64,000 nt of DNA. Source: CAYUYV01 sp964561475. Its GTDB lineage: Bacteria > Pseudomonadota > Alphaproteobacteria > JAJFIK01. The notes below the pieces were generated by a model. That model was not told where the DNA came from. It did no database searches and was given only the letters and a program-made list of their open reading frames with translations. This document shows positions 7,647-16,395 of this stretch, piece after piece. A program made the translations under genes and the position numbers. The DNA is taken from assembly GCA_964561475.1 (NCBI GenBank), contig CAZLPU010000021.1, positions 1-64,000 on the forward strand, written 5' to 3'. Positions within the stretch are counted from its first letter, which is position 1. Each line of letters starts with the position of its first letter.

Positions 7647-9848
7647 ATGACGGATAATGCGGACGGCCCCGGCCCGTTGACCCGCCGGAGTGTCCTGACC
7701 CGCGTGCTCCTGGGCGCCGGCAGCTATTATGTGACCGCTGGCACTCACGCCCGGACGGTCGAAGCCAGGGTCCAGAATGCACTTCCCCTCCAGTCGGAGA
7801 TACAGGGCACCGCACAACCAGTGGCGCGGATAGAAGCGCTCCAAGCCACCGGCGAACAGGATGCCGCCGCCGAACAATCCGGCGCCGTCCTGTTTCCCAA
7901 TGGCGTGGCCTCCGGCGACCCCCAGCCCGATGGAGTGGTGCTTTGGACCAGGGCAGTGCCGTCGGACGGTACCGGCGGGCCCGTATCCCTCACCGCCGAA
8001 ATGGCCCTCGATCCGGCTTTCCAGACCCTCGTTGTGTCCAAGGATCTGACCGCGACAGCCGCCAGCGATCATACGGTGCGGCTGTTCGTGGACGGATTGG
8101 ATCCGGCGACCGTCTATTACTACCGCTTCCGGTCTGGGACCGCTGTCAGCCAGCCCCTGGGGCGGACCGTGACCGCTCCGGACCAGGATGATCCGCGCCC
8201 GGTGGTGCTCGCCACGGTTTCCTGCCAGAATTATCAGTCCAATGTGTTTGTGTGCTTCCGGCACATGATCGCCGACGACGATGCCAAGGCCCCTGAGGAT
8301 CGGATCCAGGCCGTGGTTCACCTGGGTGATTTCATCTATGAGACCATCCACGGGGCGGAAAATCGGAACGCAGACACCCGCCAGACCGGCCGGCGGACCC
8401 TGGGAGCCTTTCCCAGCGGCGGGAAACGCAGGGGCGGCGGTGTTTCAGCCCAGAGCCTGGATGACTACCGCCATCTTTATAAGACCTATCTCAGCGACCC
8501 GGACCTGATTGCCGCAAGGGCCCGGTGGCCGTTCATCTGCACATGGGACGATCACGAATTCGCCAATGACAGCTGGCAGTCCCACAATACGTCCGGACGG
8601 GAAGGAAAGCCAGCACAGACCCTGAAGGTGGCAGCCAATCAGGCCTGGTTCGAATTCATTCCCGCACTGCTGACCGGCGCCAGAGGCGTTAACGGAGTAG
8701 AGCCCGCCGCCGCGGATTTCGAACCGGTCGAGGTGGTGGACGCTCCCATGGACGCGGTGGACGGGGAGAACCGGTCCCTGGAGCCAAACAATCTGGCGGC
8801 CATCGGATCCATGACCATCTACCGGTCCCTGCGCTTTGGCCGCCATGTGGACCTGATCGTCTCGGACACCCGGTCCTATCGCTCCGACCACGCCATTCCC
8901 GAACCGGTCGCCCGGCGGAACCTGGGTGGCGCCACCCGTGCGGGTCTGCCCGTCGACATTATTGAACTGGCGGATGCAGGGCGCACGGCCAACGACGGCA
9001 ATCCGCCGGAAACCCTGACCTACCGGGGGCGCCGTTTCCCCAACCCCCGCCGGGACGCTCCGGTTGGCACCATTCTTGGCCCTGATCAAAAGCGCTGGTG
9101 GAAGGCCACCATGAAGGCAAGCGACGCCACCTGGAGGGTCTGGGCCACATCGGTGCCGGTGATGCCCCTTCATCTTGATGCGGATAATGGTCTTCCCGGA
9201 ACCGGCACCCTGACCACCAGTGCGGATGCCTGGGACGGCTATCCGGCGGAACGCAGCGAACTCACCCGCTACCTGGCTGAAGAAGGCATCGCCAATGTGG
9301 TGGCCATTTCCGGCGATCATCATGCGGCATTTGCCGGCGTCGTGGCTAAAAAGTATGGCCGGGCCAATCCCAGGGCGGTCGCGGTCGAGTTTTCAACCCC
9401 AGCAATCAGCTCACCAACAATGAAGACGTATGCATCCAGGATCGCCGATACCTGGGCGCGGCTTTTGACCGCCTACAAGCCCGTGGCCTCAGGTAAGGAC
9501 GAGCGGGAGGTCGCCAATCTGAACACGACCTTGTTGTGGGGCGTCCAGTCCGCCATGGTCATGGCACTGACGGAATTGAGGCCCCTGGCGCGGCTGTTCC
9601 GCAACCGCACCCAGAATGCCCATCTGGCCCATGTGGACACGGATTGCCACGGCTATTGCCGGATCCGGTTCGGCGCAGACGGTGCCAGGGCGAACTATAT
9701 CGCCATCGAATTGGAAGGCCCTGACGGGTTGGAAGAGACCGGCAGTGAACGGTATCGCGCCCGCTTCACCCTCGCTCCGTGGCAACCGGGCAGCGCCCCG
9801 AAGCTCAAGGGCCCGGTCTTCGAGGGCAGAGCGCCCTTTCCGTTCTAA
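7647..9848 (+). CDS. phoD: PhoD-like alkaline phosphatase, Tat-exported
   Basis: A predicted periplasmic metallophosphatase releasing phosphate from organic esters. From the chosen ATG (preceded by GGGGGAAG) the protein is 733 residues; the frame is open 22 codons further upstream, but that stretch is the tandem repeat. The N-terminus has a twin-arginine signal (TRRSVLTRVLLGAG). A fibronectin-like N-terminal domain follows (GVASGDPQPDGVVLWTR). The PhoD core then shows ATVSCQNYQSN, VHLGDFIYE, TWDDHEFANDSWQ and AISGDHHAAF, the metal-binding Asp, Asn and His clusters of the Ca/Fe-dependent PhoD family. At over 700 residues it is longer than Bacillus PhoD, with insertions around 230-320. Confidence 0.9.
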   Translation: MTDNADGPGPLTRRSVLTRVLLGAGSYYVTAGTHARTVEARVQNALPLQSEIQGTAQPVARIEALQATGEQDAAAEQSGAVLFPNGVASGDPQPDGVVLWTRAVPSDGTGGPVSLTAEMALDPAFQTLVVSKDLTATAASDHTVRLFVDGLDPATVYYYRFRSGTAVSQPLGRTVTAPDQDDPRPVVLATVSCQNYQSNVFVCFRHMIADDDAKAPEDRIQAVVHLGDFIYETIHGAENRNADTRQTGRRTLGAFPSGGKRRGGGVSAQSLDDYRHLYKTYLSDPDLIAARARWPFICTWDDHEFANDSWQSHNTSGREGKPAQTLKVAANQAWFEFIPALLTGARGVNGVEPAAADFEPVEVVDAPMDAVDGENRSLEPNNLAAIGSMTIYRSLRFGRHVDLIVSDTRSYRSDHAIPEPVARRNLGGATRAGLPVDIIELADAGRTANDGNPPETLTYRGRRFPNPRRDAPVGTILGPDQKRWWKATMKASDATWRVWATSVPVMPLHLDADNGLPGTGTLTTSADAWDGYPAERSELTRYLAEEGIANVVAISGDHHAAFAGVVAKKYGRANPRAVAVEFSTPAISSPTMKTYASRIADTWARLLTAYKPVASGKDEREVANLNTTLLWGVQSAMVMALTELRPLARLFRNRTQNAHLAHVDTDCHGYCRIRFGADGARANYIAIELEGPDGLEETGSERYRARFTLAPWQPGSAPKLKGPVFEGRAPFPF

Positions 9849-9870
9849 ACAGGTGGAAGGCCGGAGCCGT

Positions 9871-10932
9871 TCACAGGGCCGGAGCGGCGGACTTGGCCGG
9901 GGCCGCGGCAATCACCTTTTCATAGAAGGCGCGGGAATCCCGGACAAACGCCTCCTTGGTGAACTGGGCCTCGAAGGTCCGTGTGCCCCCCTCCACGAGC
10001 CGCTGGCACAGATCCGGTTCGGCGATGACCCGCTTCATGGCCGTGGCCAGTCCATCCACATCATCGATCTCGATGAGAAGGCCATTGTCCTCATTCTGAA
10101 CATAGGCCTTGGGTCCGGCGGCAGCAGCGGCGATCAGGGGGCGGCGCGCGGCCCAGGCATCCACGGTCACGGTGCCGAAGGGCTCGTAGCGGGAGGGGAA
10201 CGCCACATAGTCACAGGCGGCCAGAAGGGACCCCCGGTCATCCCGCCACCCCAGGAAGCGGACCCGGTCGGAGACTTCCAGGAGTTTTGCCTGGGTCTCC
10301 AGTTCTTCTCTGAGCGGACCATCACCGGCAACCCAGACATGGGAATCCGGCACCTTGGCCAGGGCATTGAGCAGGGTGTCGAGGCCTTTCTTCCAGTGCA
10401 GCCGGGCAAGGGCCAGGAACAACGGCGCGTTCTTGGGCGTACCGAACGCGGCCCGGTCGACCGGTTCCGCATGGGGAAAATCCGCATAGGTATGAATAAG
10501 GCCGATGTTGTTCTCGTCCGCGCCCTGTTCCCGGATATGGCGGACAAGATCCTTGGTCAGGCCCACGTGATAATCGCAGTTGGCAAAGCGGGAGAGCTTA
10601 TAATATCCGCCATACCAGCCGATATTGCGTTCCCGCCACGCCGAAGGTGCGAACATGCCCGCCCGGCCCATCCAGTACTCGATCACGTCGGGTTGGAAGC
10701 GCGCGATCGCGCCCTTGATCGCCGCGTGGGTGGGCATGGGCCACCAGGTCGTGAACGAGGCCGTCACGGTCGGAATGCCCCGTTCCGCCAAGCTGCGCAG
10801 TCTGAAAGTGTTGTTTTTCCGGGTCACCACGAATTGGTCGAGGCCTGCATCATGAAGCGCGAGGACACTTTCCAGAAAGATGTTCTCCGCGCCGCCCGTA
10901 GGGGCGCCTGCCATCACATGCATTACTTTCAT
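9871..10932 (-). CDS. GT4-type glycosyltransferase
   Basis: The frame is open to 11091, but the ATG at 10932 begins the typical first strand MKVMHVMAGAPTGGAENI and gives a normal 353-residue GT-B enzyme. The C-terminal donor-binding half has LFLALARLHWKKGLDTLLNA and AGDGPLREELE, then PSRYEPFGTVTVDAWAARRP, which holds the E-x7-E motif. These are features of retaining GT4 transferases that use nucleotide sugars. It is convergent with the PhoD gene, with 22 bases between stop codons. The substrate is unknown; cell-surface polysaccharide or glycolipid is likely. Confidence 0.88.
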   Translation of the reverse strand: MKVMHVMAGAPTGGAENIFLESVLALHDAGLDQFVVTRKNNTFRLRSLAERGIPTVTASFTTWWPMPTHAAIKGAIARFQPDVIEYWMGRAGMFAPSAWRERNIGWYGGYYKLSRFANCDYHVGLTKDLVRHIREQGADENNIGLIHTYADFPHAEPVDRAAFGTPKNAPLFLALARLHWKKGLDTLLNALAKVPDSHVWVAGDGPLREELETQAKLLEVSDRVRFLGWRDDRGSLLAACDYVAFPSRYEPFGTVTVDAWAARRPLIAAAAAGPKAYVQNEDNGLLIEIDDVDGLATAMKRVIAEPDLCQRLVEGGTRTFEAQFTKEAFVRDSRAFYEKVIAAAPAKSAAPAL

Positions 10933-11495
10933 AGTAAAGTGCCTCGTTCGCGCTATGGTGGTTTCGCCGGTTCCGCCGCCCGAGGGGCGCTTGCAAAACA
11001 GGCCCAAGGGCGTGGCCCGCAGCGGGGGGCCTGACAGAGCCTCGGTAGACCTCATCCAGGCCCAGTTTTGCCCGGAGGAAAACACTTTCAAAACAACGGC
11101 TTGCCTGAATGGTCCCGAGAGGCCAGTGGCTCAGGGGCCGACAGGGACGCCCCTGTTCTTCCGGCCATTTGTAATCGCAAGATAGCCGCCCCGCCAGGTG
11201 CGGGCAATGGCGCCCTGGACCTATGCTCGCCCATCAGACTCGGGGTTGCCTAAAGCATTCGACAGGGAAATGGCGCGTTATGCGGGTGTTGTGGTGGCCC
11301 GTGCGTGGCTCTGAGCAGGCGCAGGTAGTATCTGGTCACTTATGGTAGGCGCGCTCCGGATTTACCGATACGGTATAGATCGAATGAACTGTGTCGAGGC
11401 TCCATTACGACTTTGACTGTCTTTGTCAGCATGTGACCCGGCCTGAAAGTCGTAACCCGGCCAAAAAATATGCCCCGGAACGGGATGCCAGAGCG
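10933..11495. other. Divergent intergenic region, no gene seen
   Basis: This region separates the leftward glycosyltransferase from the rightward FNR-type regulator and must hold both promoters. A GTG-started extension of the regulator frame reaches back to 11391 but has no family similarity. I see no clear TTGAT-N4-ATCAA FNR box. Confidence 0.45.
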
Positions 11496-12266
11496 ATGAC
11501 CATGAAAGATATCTCAGCGGAAACCAGTGAGGAGCGGACATCCGTGGCGGGAGCCAGCCCGGCACGGGCCTCAGCAGCCCATCGGTGCAAGGTTTGCGAT
11601 ATCCGCCACAAAGCGTTTTGCGGCGTGCTCAATGAAGCCGCCCTGATGCGCCTCGCCGCCATTTCGACGGAGTGCCGGTTCAAGGCGCCCCAATCCATCG
11701 TCTATGAAGGCGACCCGGCAGAGTACGTCTTCAATGTGTGCCACGGTGTCGTGCGGCTGACCAAGATGCTCGCGGACGGACGCCGCCAGATTACCGGTTT
11801 CCTGTTTCCCGGCGATTTCATCGGTCTGTCCTACACGGATGAATATTCCTTCTGCGTGGAAGCGGTGACGGAAGTGGAATTATGCCGGTTTCCGCGTCAA
11901 GGTCTCATGCAATTGACCAGGGACACGCCGAACATCGAGCGCAAGCTTCTGGACATGGCCGCGGACGATCTGTCGTCCGCCCAGGACCAGATCCTTCTTC
12001 TGGGCCGCAAGACCGCCCGGGAACGGGTGGCCTCGTTCCTGTTGATGTTGAGCAGGAAGGCCGAACGCCGGGGCGACAAGGCCAACCCGGTCGATCTGCC
12101 CATGAGCCGGGCGGATATCGCGGACTATCTGGGCCTGACCATCGAGACCGTCAGCCGGACGCTCACCCGTCTGGTCAAGGAAGGGCTCATTGATCTGTCC
12201 ACGGCGCATACCGCGCGGATCCTGAACCGCGACCTGCTCGAGGGAGCTCAGTCGGGCACGGAGTAA
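11496..12266 (+). CDS. fnr: FNR/FixK-family oxygen-sensing transcription regulator
   Basis: Crp/Fnr regulators of this class bind DNA as dimers when an oxygen-labile [4Fe-4S] cluster is intact. Counting from ATG 11496 (256 residues), the four cluster cysteines are present: Cys31, Cys34 and Cys42 (CKVCDIRHKAFC) and Cys130 in EVELCRFP, the position of E. coli Cys122. The cAMP-type beta-roll is FLFPGDFIGLS. The recognition helix DYLGLTIETVSRTLTRL carries the E-x2-S-R contact pattern of FNR proteins. It probably controls low-oxygen metabolism. An alternative GTG start at 11391 would add 35 residues of no family similarity. Threonine aldolase follows after 46 bases, possibly co-transcribed. Confidence 0.9.
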   Translation: MTMKDISAETSEERTSVAGASPARASAAHRCKVCDIRHKAFCGVLNEAALMRLAAISTECRFKAPQSIVYEGDPAEYVFNVCHGVVRLTKMLADGRRQITGFLFPGDFIGLSYTDEYSFCVEAVTEVELCRFPRQGLMQLTRDTPNIERKLLDMAADDLSSAQDQILLLGRKTARERVASFLLMLSRKAERRGDKANPVDLPMSRADIADYLGLTIETVSRTLTRLVKEGLIDLSTAHTARILNRDLLEGAQSGTE

Positions 12267-12312
12267 ACTGCACACGCCCGAACCCGCTTTTCTTGAAGGA
12301 CGGCCGCCGCCC

Positions 12313-13380
12313 ATGGATTTCACCAGCGACAATGCCAGCGGCGCGGCCCCGGCCATTCTCGAGGCCATGGTCGCCGCCAATCATGGCACCGCCGCCGGAT
12401 ACGGGATGGATATTCCCTCCCGTCGGGCCGTGGAGCAGCTTCGGAACCTGTTCGAATGCGAGGACCTCACGGCCTTTTTCGTGAGTACGGGGACTGCGGC
12501 CAATGCCCTTGCTCTTGGCGCCCTCGTGCCCGGCCATGGCGCAGTTCTGTGCCACGAGGACAGCCATATCCAAATGGATGAATGCGGCGCCCCGGAGTTT
12601 TTCACCCATGGCGCGAAACTGGTGCCCTTGTCTGGGGCTCTGGGGAAACTGGCTCCCGGCACGGTCCGGGACGCCTTAGACTACCTGCCCCAGGGCAGTG
12701 TCCATCTGGTTCAGCCCAAGGTTCTCAGCATCACCCAGGCCACCGAATGGGGCACCCTTTATGGGGCCGATGAAATCAGGGCCCTGTCCGAGGTGTGCCG
12801 GGACCGGGGCATGCGTCTGCACATGGACGGGGCCCGGTTTGCCAATGCAATGGCCGCCCTGGACATGCCCCCCGCCGAGGTTACCTGGCGGGCGGGGGTG
12901 GACGTGCTCACGTTCGGTGCGACCAAGAACGGCGCAGTTGCAGCCGAGGCGGTCATCTTTTTCGAGCCGGGGCTTGCTGGTGAGTTTGTGTTCCGCCGGA
13001 AGCGGTCCGGCCACCTTCTGTCCAAGTCCCGTTTCATCGGCGCCCAATGGGACGCCTATCTTTCCGGCGGTCTTTGGCTGGAGCTGGCCGGCCACGCCAA
13101 TGCCATGGCGCGCCGCCTTGCGGAAACTTTGGAAATGTCTCCCGGCGTCAGCCTGGCCTGGCCCGTCGAGGCCAATGAAATCTTTGCCCTGTTGCCTCCC
13201 GGCGCATCAACGGCCCTACGGGATGCCGGAGCCCGGTTCTATCCCTGGACCTATCCTGGGTCACGGTCCCGCCTCGCCCATGAGGACCGGGAATTGGTTC
13301 GCATGGTAACCTCCTTCGCAACCGCGAAAGCGGATGTGGACCGGTTCGCCGTCGCAGCGAAATCCGTTTTCGGACGATGA
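12313..13380 (+). CDS. ltaE: Low-specificity L-threonine aldolase
   Basis: A PLP-dependent fold-type I enzyme cleaving L-threonine or allo-threonine to glycine and acetaldehyde. The 355-residue length is normal. The N-terminal FTSDNASGAAPAILEAM and AAGYGMD match the substrate and tetramer region. Other blocks are FVSTGTAANALAL (cofactor phosphate), HLVQPKVLSITQATEWGT and LHMDGARFANA. The Schiff-base lysine is in TFGATKNGAVAAEA. The start is ATG. The frame ends 340 bases before the next gene. Confidence 0.93.
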   Translation: MDFTSDNASGAAPAILEAMVAANHGTAAGYGMDIPSRRAVEQLRNLFECEDLTAFFVSTGTAANALALGALVPGHGAVLCHEDSHIQMDECGAPEFFTHGAKLVPLSGALGKLAPGTVRDALDYLPQGSVHLVQPKVLSITQATEWGTLYGADEIRALSEVCRDRGMRLHMDGARFANAMAALDMPPAEVTWRAGVDVLTFGATKNGAVAAEAVIFFEPGLAGEFVFRRKRSGHLLSKSRFIGAQWDAYLSGGLWLELAGHANAMARRLAETLEMSPGVSLAWPVEANEIFALLPPGASTALRDAGARFYPWTYPGSRSRLAHEDRELVRMVTSFATAKADVDRFAVAAKSVFGR

Positions 13381-13719
13381 CCGCCGGTGGTCTCTGAAGG
13401 GGCGCCGGAAGAACAGCAGGTCCGAACACGTCCTTTTGGTCGGATCGTGTCCCAGGCACCACAGGTCAGCGATTACATTCGGGCACATCGGATGATTCAG
13501 TCTCGACAGGCCCTTCCTTTTGACAGAAGATTTCAATCTCAGGCGGTCTTCAAGAGCCTGACTGAAGAGGTGCGAGCGAGCCTGGCCGGCACCGCTGCCC
13601 TTCCACAGGCTGACGTCAACCATATGTTAGCCATATGTGCAGAGGCTACGGGGCGGCCAAAGGTCAGAAACAGCGGGCTCGCCCCCATCGTCTGACCGCA
13701 ACAATTCCAAAAACCTCCG
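13381..13719. other. Intergenic region, no gene seen
   Basis: Short frames here have no ribosome site or recognisable sequence. The region probably holds the promoter of the host-attachment-family gene. Confidence 0.45.
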
Positions 13720-14367
13720 GTGGAAACAAACAAGAGACGGGAGTTGAGCAGCGTGTTTGATCGTGCCGTGCATGACGAAGGGGATCTGGCCACAGAGATC
13801 CTCACCTCCAGCGCCGCCCTGGCTGGCCCTGGAATGACAGAGCCCTCCATGATGAAAGCCCCGATCGGGTCTGCGATCTCGGCCGCCATTCCGGAGATGG
13901 ATTTCGACGGTCGCCCCGCCGCACCTGTCACCTGGGTCATCGTGACCAATGGCTGCCGTGCCCGGATCTTTGAGTCCCGCCGGGGTGAAAGCGGGATCAG
14001 CCTCGCGATGACCTCCAAATTTTATGGCACCGGCGAAGAAACGGCCCAGGCTGTCCGTCGGCGGACATTCGACCGGGCCATGATGGGCGGTGCCGCCCGC
14101 ACCCTGCCGGGGCCGATGCCCGCCGCGGGGAAACCCTGCCGCACCCGGACATTCGTGACAGCCCTCTCCCGGATGCTCGAGACCAATGTGGCCGCAGGCA
14201 ATTTCTCCCGCTTGATCATCGCCGCGCCGCCCCAGGTGCTTGGTGATCTGCGCGGCGCATTGTCCAGCACCCTGCGCTCGGCCCTGGTGTGTGAAGTCAA
14301 CCGGGATCTGACCAGTGTGGGAACCTGCGACCTGCCGGTCTATCTGGGGGCGGCCCTGAAAGGGTGA
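13720..14367 (+). CDS. Host attachment protein family (AtsA-like)
   Basis: From the GTG at 13720 (preceded by ACCTCCG) the product has 215 residues. The family core begins near residue 70 with VTWVIVTNGCRARIFESRRG. It continues with the conserved TFVTALSRMLE helix, SRLIIAAPPQVLGDLRGALS and a C-terminal DLTSVGTCDLPVYL. Proteins of this family were named from a report on attachment of a plant-associated bacterium to host cells; the fold resembles release-factor/pelota-like domains and the biochemical role is unknown. The first 40-65 residues are not typical, so a downstream ATG is possible. Confidence 0.75.
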   Translation: METNKRRELSSVFDRAVHDEGDLATEILTSSAALAGPGMTEPSMMKAPIGSAISAAIPEMDFDGRPAAPVTWVIVTNGCRARIFESRRGESGISLAMTSKFYGTGEETAQAVRRRTFDRAMMGGAARTLPGPMPAAGKPCRTRTFVTALSRMLETNVAAGNFSRLIIAAPPQVLGDLRGALSSTLRSALVCEVNRDLTSVGTCDLPVYLGAALKG

Positions 14368-14503
14368 GCCGCCGCCGGTCCGTCCGGTGATGTCCAGCAT
14401 GGAGGGAGCCCAATCACGCACTGAGCTCCTGTACTTTTCCGGTGTCTGTGTCACAACCCTTCCTCTGACGCGGGCGGCCAATGCTGCCTGACTGATCGGG
14501 TGT

Positions 14504-16360
14504 GTGAGGCACAGAGTGTTGACGTTCAAATCCCATCCAACGGCCCCCCTGTTTCGCTGCTTTCTCTTCCTGTCTGCGCTGGTCTTGGCCCTGGGGAGCC
14601 CCGGGTTAAGCGGTCCGGTGTCCATGGCCCGGGCCGACGACGACGCGCGGATCCGCTACCGGGTGAGCTTCGAAGGCGTTGAGGACAGGGCTCTGGAGGA
14701 TCTTTTGCGGGCCACGTCCCAACTTGTGACCCTGCGCGACCGTCCCCCCGCGACCTTGGCCGGTCTGCGCCAGCGAATGAACACGGATCTGGAGCGGTTC
14801 CGCACGGCGCTGAAATCGGAAGCCCGATATGAGGGCAATGTCTACGGCTCGATCGACTCCAGCGACCGGCCTGTGCGCGTTCGGCTCGATGTGGAGCCGG
14901 GACGCCTCTTTACCCTGGAGAGTTACCGGATTGACCTCGTGGAGAGCCCGCCGCCCTCCGGCGCCCAGCTTGTGCCGCGCAGCGGGGGAAGCCTGGGCCT
15001 CGGGCCGGGCGCGCCCGCAACGGGGCCTGCCATCGTCGCGGCAGAGGCCCGGGCCCTGAATATCGCCCGCGCCAACGGTTTTTCCTTTGCCCAGATCCGA
15101 AAGCGCGAAGTTCTGGTGAACCGCAGGGACGGCGTGGTGAACGTGGTCCTGCGCATGGAACTGGGTCAGCGCACCCGTTTCGGTCCTCTGCTCATTTCCG
15201 GGCTGGAGCGGGTGGAAAAGCAGGTGGTGGCCGAACACCGCACCTGGAAGGTGGGTGAGATCTATGATCCCGCCCTGGTGGCTGAATTTGCTCAGCGTCT
15301 TGAGATGACCGGCCTGTTCCGGTCCGTGCGGGCAAGGGCCGGCGAGAAGGCCGATGAGCATGGCAACCTGCCTGTCATCATCGACCTTCAGGAACGGCCT
15401 CGCCGGTCCATTGGCGGCGGCGTGTCCTATGCCACCAATGAAGGACCCGGTGGCTCCGTTTTCTGGCAGCACCGCAATCTTGCCGGCGAAGGGGAGGATT
15501 TGAGGCTGGATCTGGAGGTCGCCACTTTGCGCCAGAGCCTTGCGGGCGTTTACACCCAGCCCCGGTTCCGGCGCTTCAACCAATCCCTGAGCCTCTCCCT
15601 GCGCCTCGTGTCCGAAGAGTCCGACGCCTTCCAGGCCCAGAGCCTGTCCGCACGGGCGGGTGTGCGCCGGCGCCTTTCCCCGCGGCTTATGATCGGCACT
15701 GCCATCGAGGGGGAATATGCCCGGACCGAAGACAATGATGTGGCAACGGATTCCTATCTCGGTGCCCTCCCACTCAGTCTGCGCTGGGATTCCACCGACA
15801 ATCTGCTGGACCCGAGCCGGGGACGGCGCCTCGATGTGGTCCTCACCCCCACGGGCGGTTTCAACGAGGGGGCGCTGGCCTACTTCCAGACCGACATCAA
15901 GGCGTCCACCTATCTGGCCCTGGGGAGCAGGAACCGGTGGGTTCTGGCGGGTCGGACCCGATTCGGCAGCATCGCAGGCACCACAACGGAACGGGTTCCC
16001 GCCGGGCGGCGCCTTTATTCCGGCGGCGGCGGCTCGGTGCGGCCAATTGCCTTCCAGTTCGCTGGACCTCTGGACGATGAAGAGGCCCCCATCGGCGGGC
16101 GCAGCACCGTGGAAGTGGGGGGCGAGGTCAGGGTGAGAGCCACGGAAAGCATCGGCATCGTCCCATTCATCGAGGGCGGCACGGCCTTCGATTCCAGCGT
16201 CCCGGATTTCAGCGAACAATTCCTGTGGGGTGGCGGGCTTGGTGCTTTTTATAAGACCCCCGTGGGACCCTTCCGCCTCGATGTTGCCGTGCCATTCAAT
16301 GGCCGTGACGATGTGGATGATCCTTTCCAGGTCTATATCAGCCTCGGCCAGTCCTTCTGA
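14504..16360 (+). CDS. tamA: TamA, Omp85-family outer-membrane assembly protein
   Basis: The outer-membrane half of the translocation and assembly module. The GTG start gives 618 residues with a signal peptide (cleavage near ARA-DDDAR). About three POTRA domains follow (40-290, including VLVNRRDGVVNVVLRM and FGPLLISGLERVEKQVV). A C-terminal 16-strand barrel runs from about 300, starting RRSIGGGVSYATNEG and ending VYISLGQSF. The lid-loop signature reads GGGGSVRPIAF rather than the common VRGY/F, although the Arg is kept. TamB follows after 35 bases, the normal pairing. Confidence 0.93.
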   Translation: MRHRVLTFKSHPTAPLFRCFLFLSALVLALGSPGLSGPVSMARADDDARIRYRVSFEGVEDRALEDLLRATSQLVTLRDRPPATLAGLRQRMNTDLERFRTALKSEARYEGNVYGSIDSSDRPVRVRLDVEPGRLFTLESYRIDLVESPPPSGAQLVPRSGGSLGLGPGAPATGPAIVAAEARALNIARANGFSFAQIRKREVLVNRRDGVVNVVLRMELGQRTRFGPLLISGLERVEKQVVAEHRTWKVGEIYDPALVAEFAQRLEMTGLFRSVRARAGEKADEHGNLPVIIDLQERPRRSIGGGVSYATNEGPGGSVFWQHRNLAGEGEDLRLDLEVATLRQSLAGVYTQPRFRRFNQSLSLSLRLVSEESDAFQAQSLSARAGVRRRLSPRLMIGTAIEGEYARTEDNDVATDSYLGALPLSLRWDSTDNLLDPSRGRRLDVVLTPTGGFNEGALAYFQTDIKASTYLALGSRNRWVLAGRTRFGSIAGTTTERVPAGRRLYSGGGGSVRPIAFQFAGPLDDEEAPIGGRSTVEVGGEVRVRATESIGIVPFIEGGTAFDSSVPDFSEQFLWGGGLGAFYKTPVGPFRLDVAVPFNGRDDVDDPFQVYISLGQSF

Positions 16361-16395
16361 ACGCCCCGTTTTCCCGGTATCCGGTCTCCTGATTC

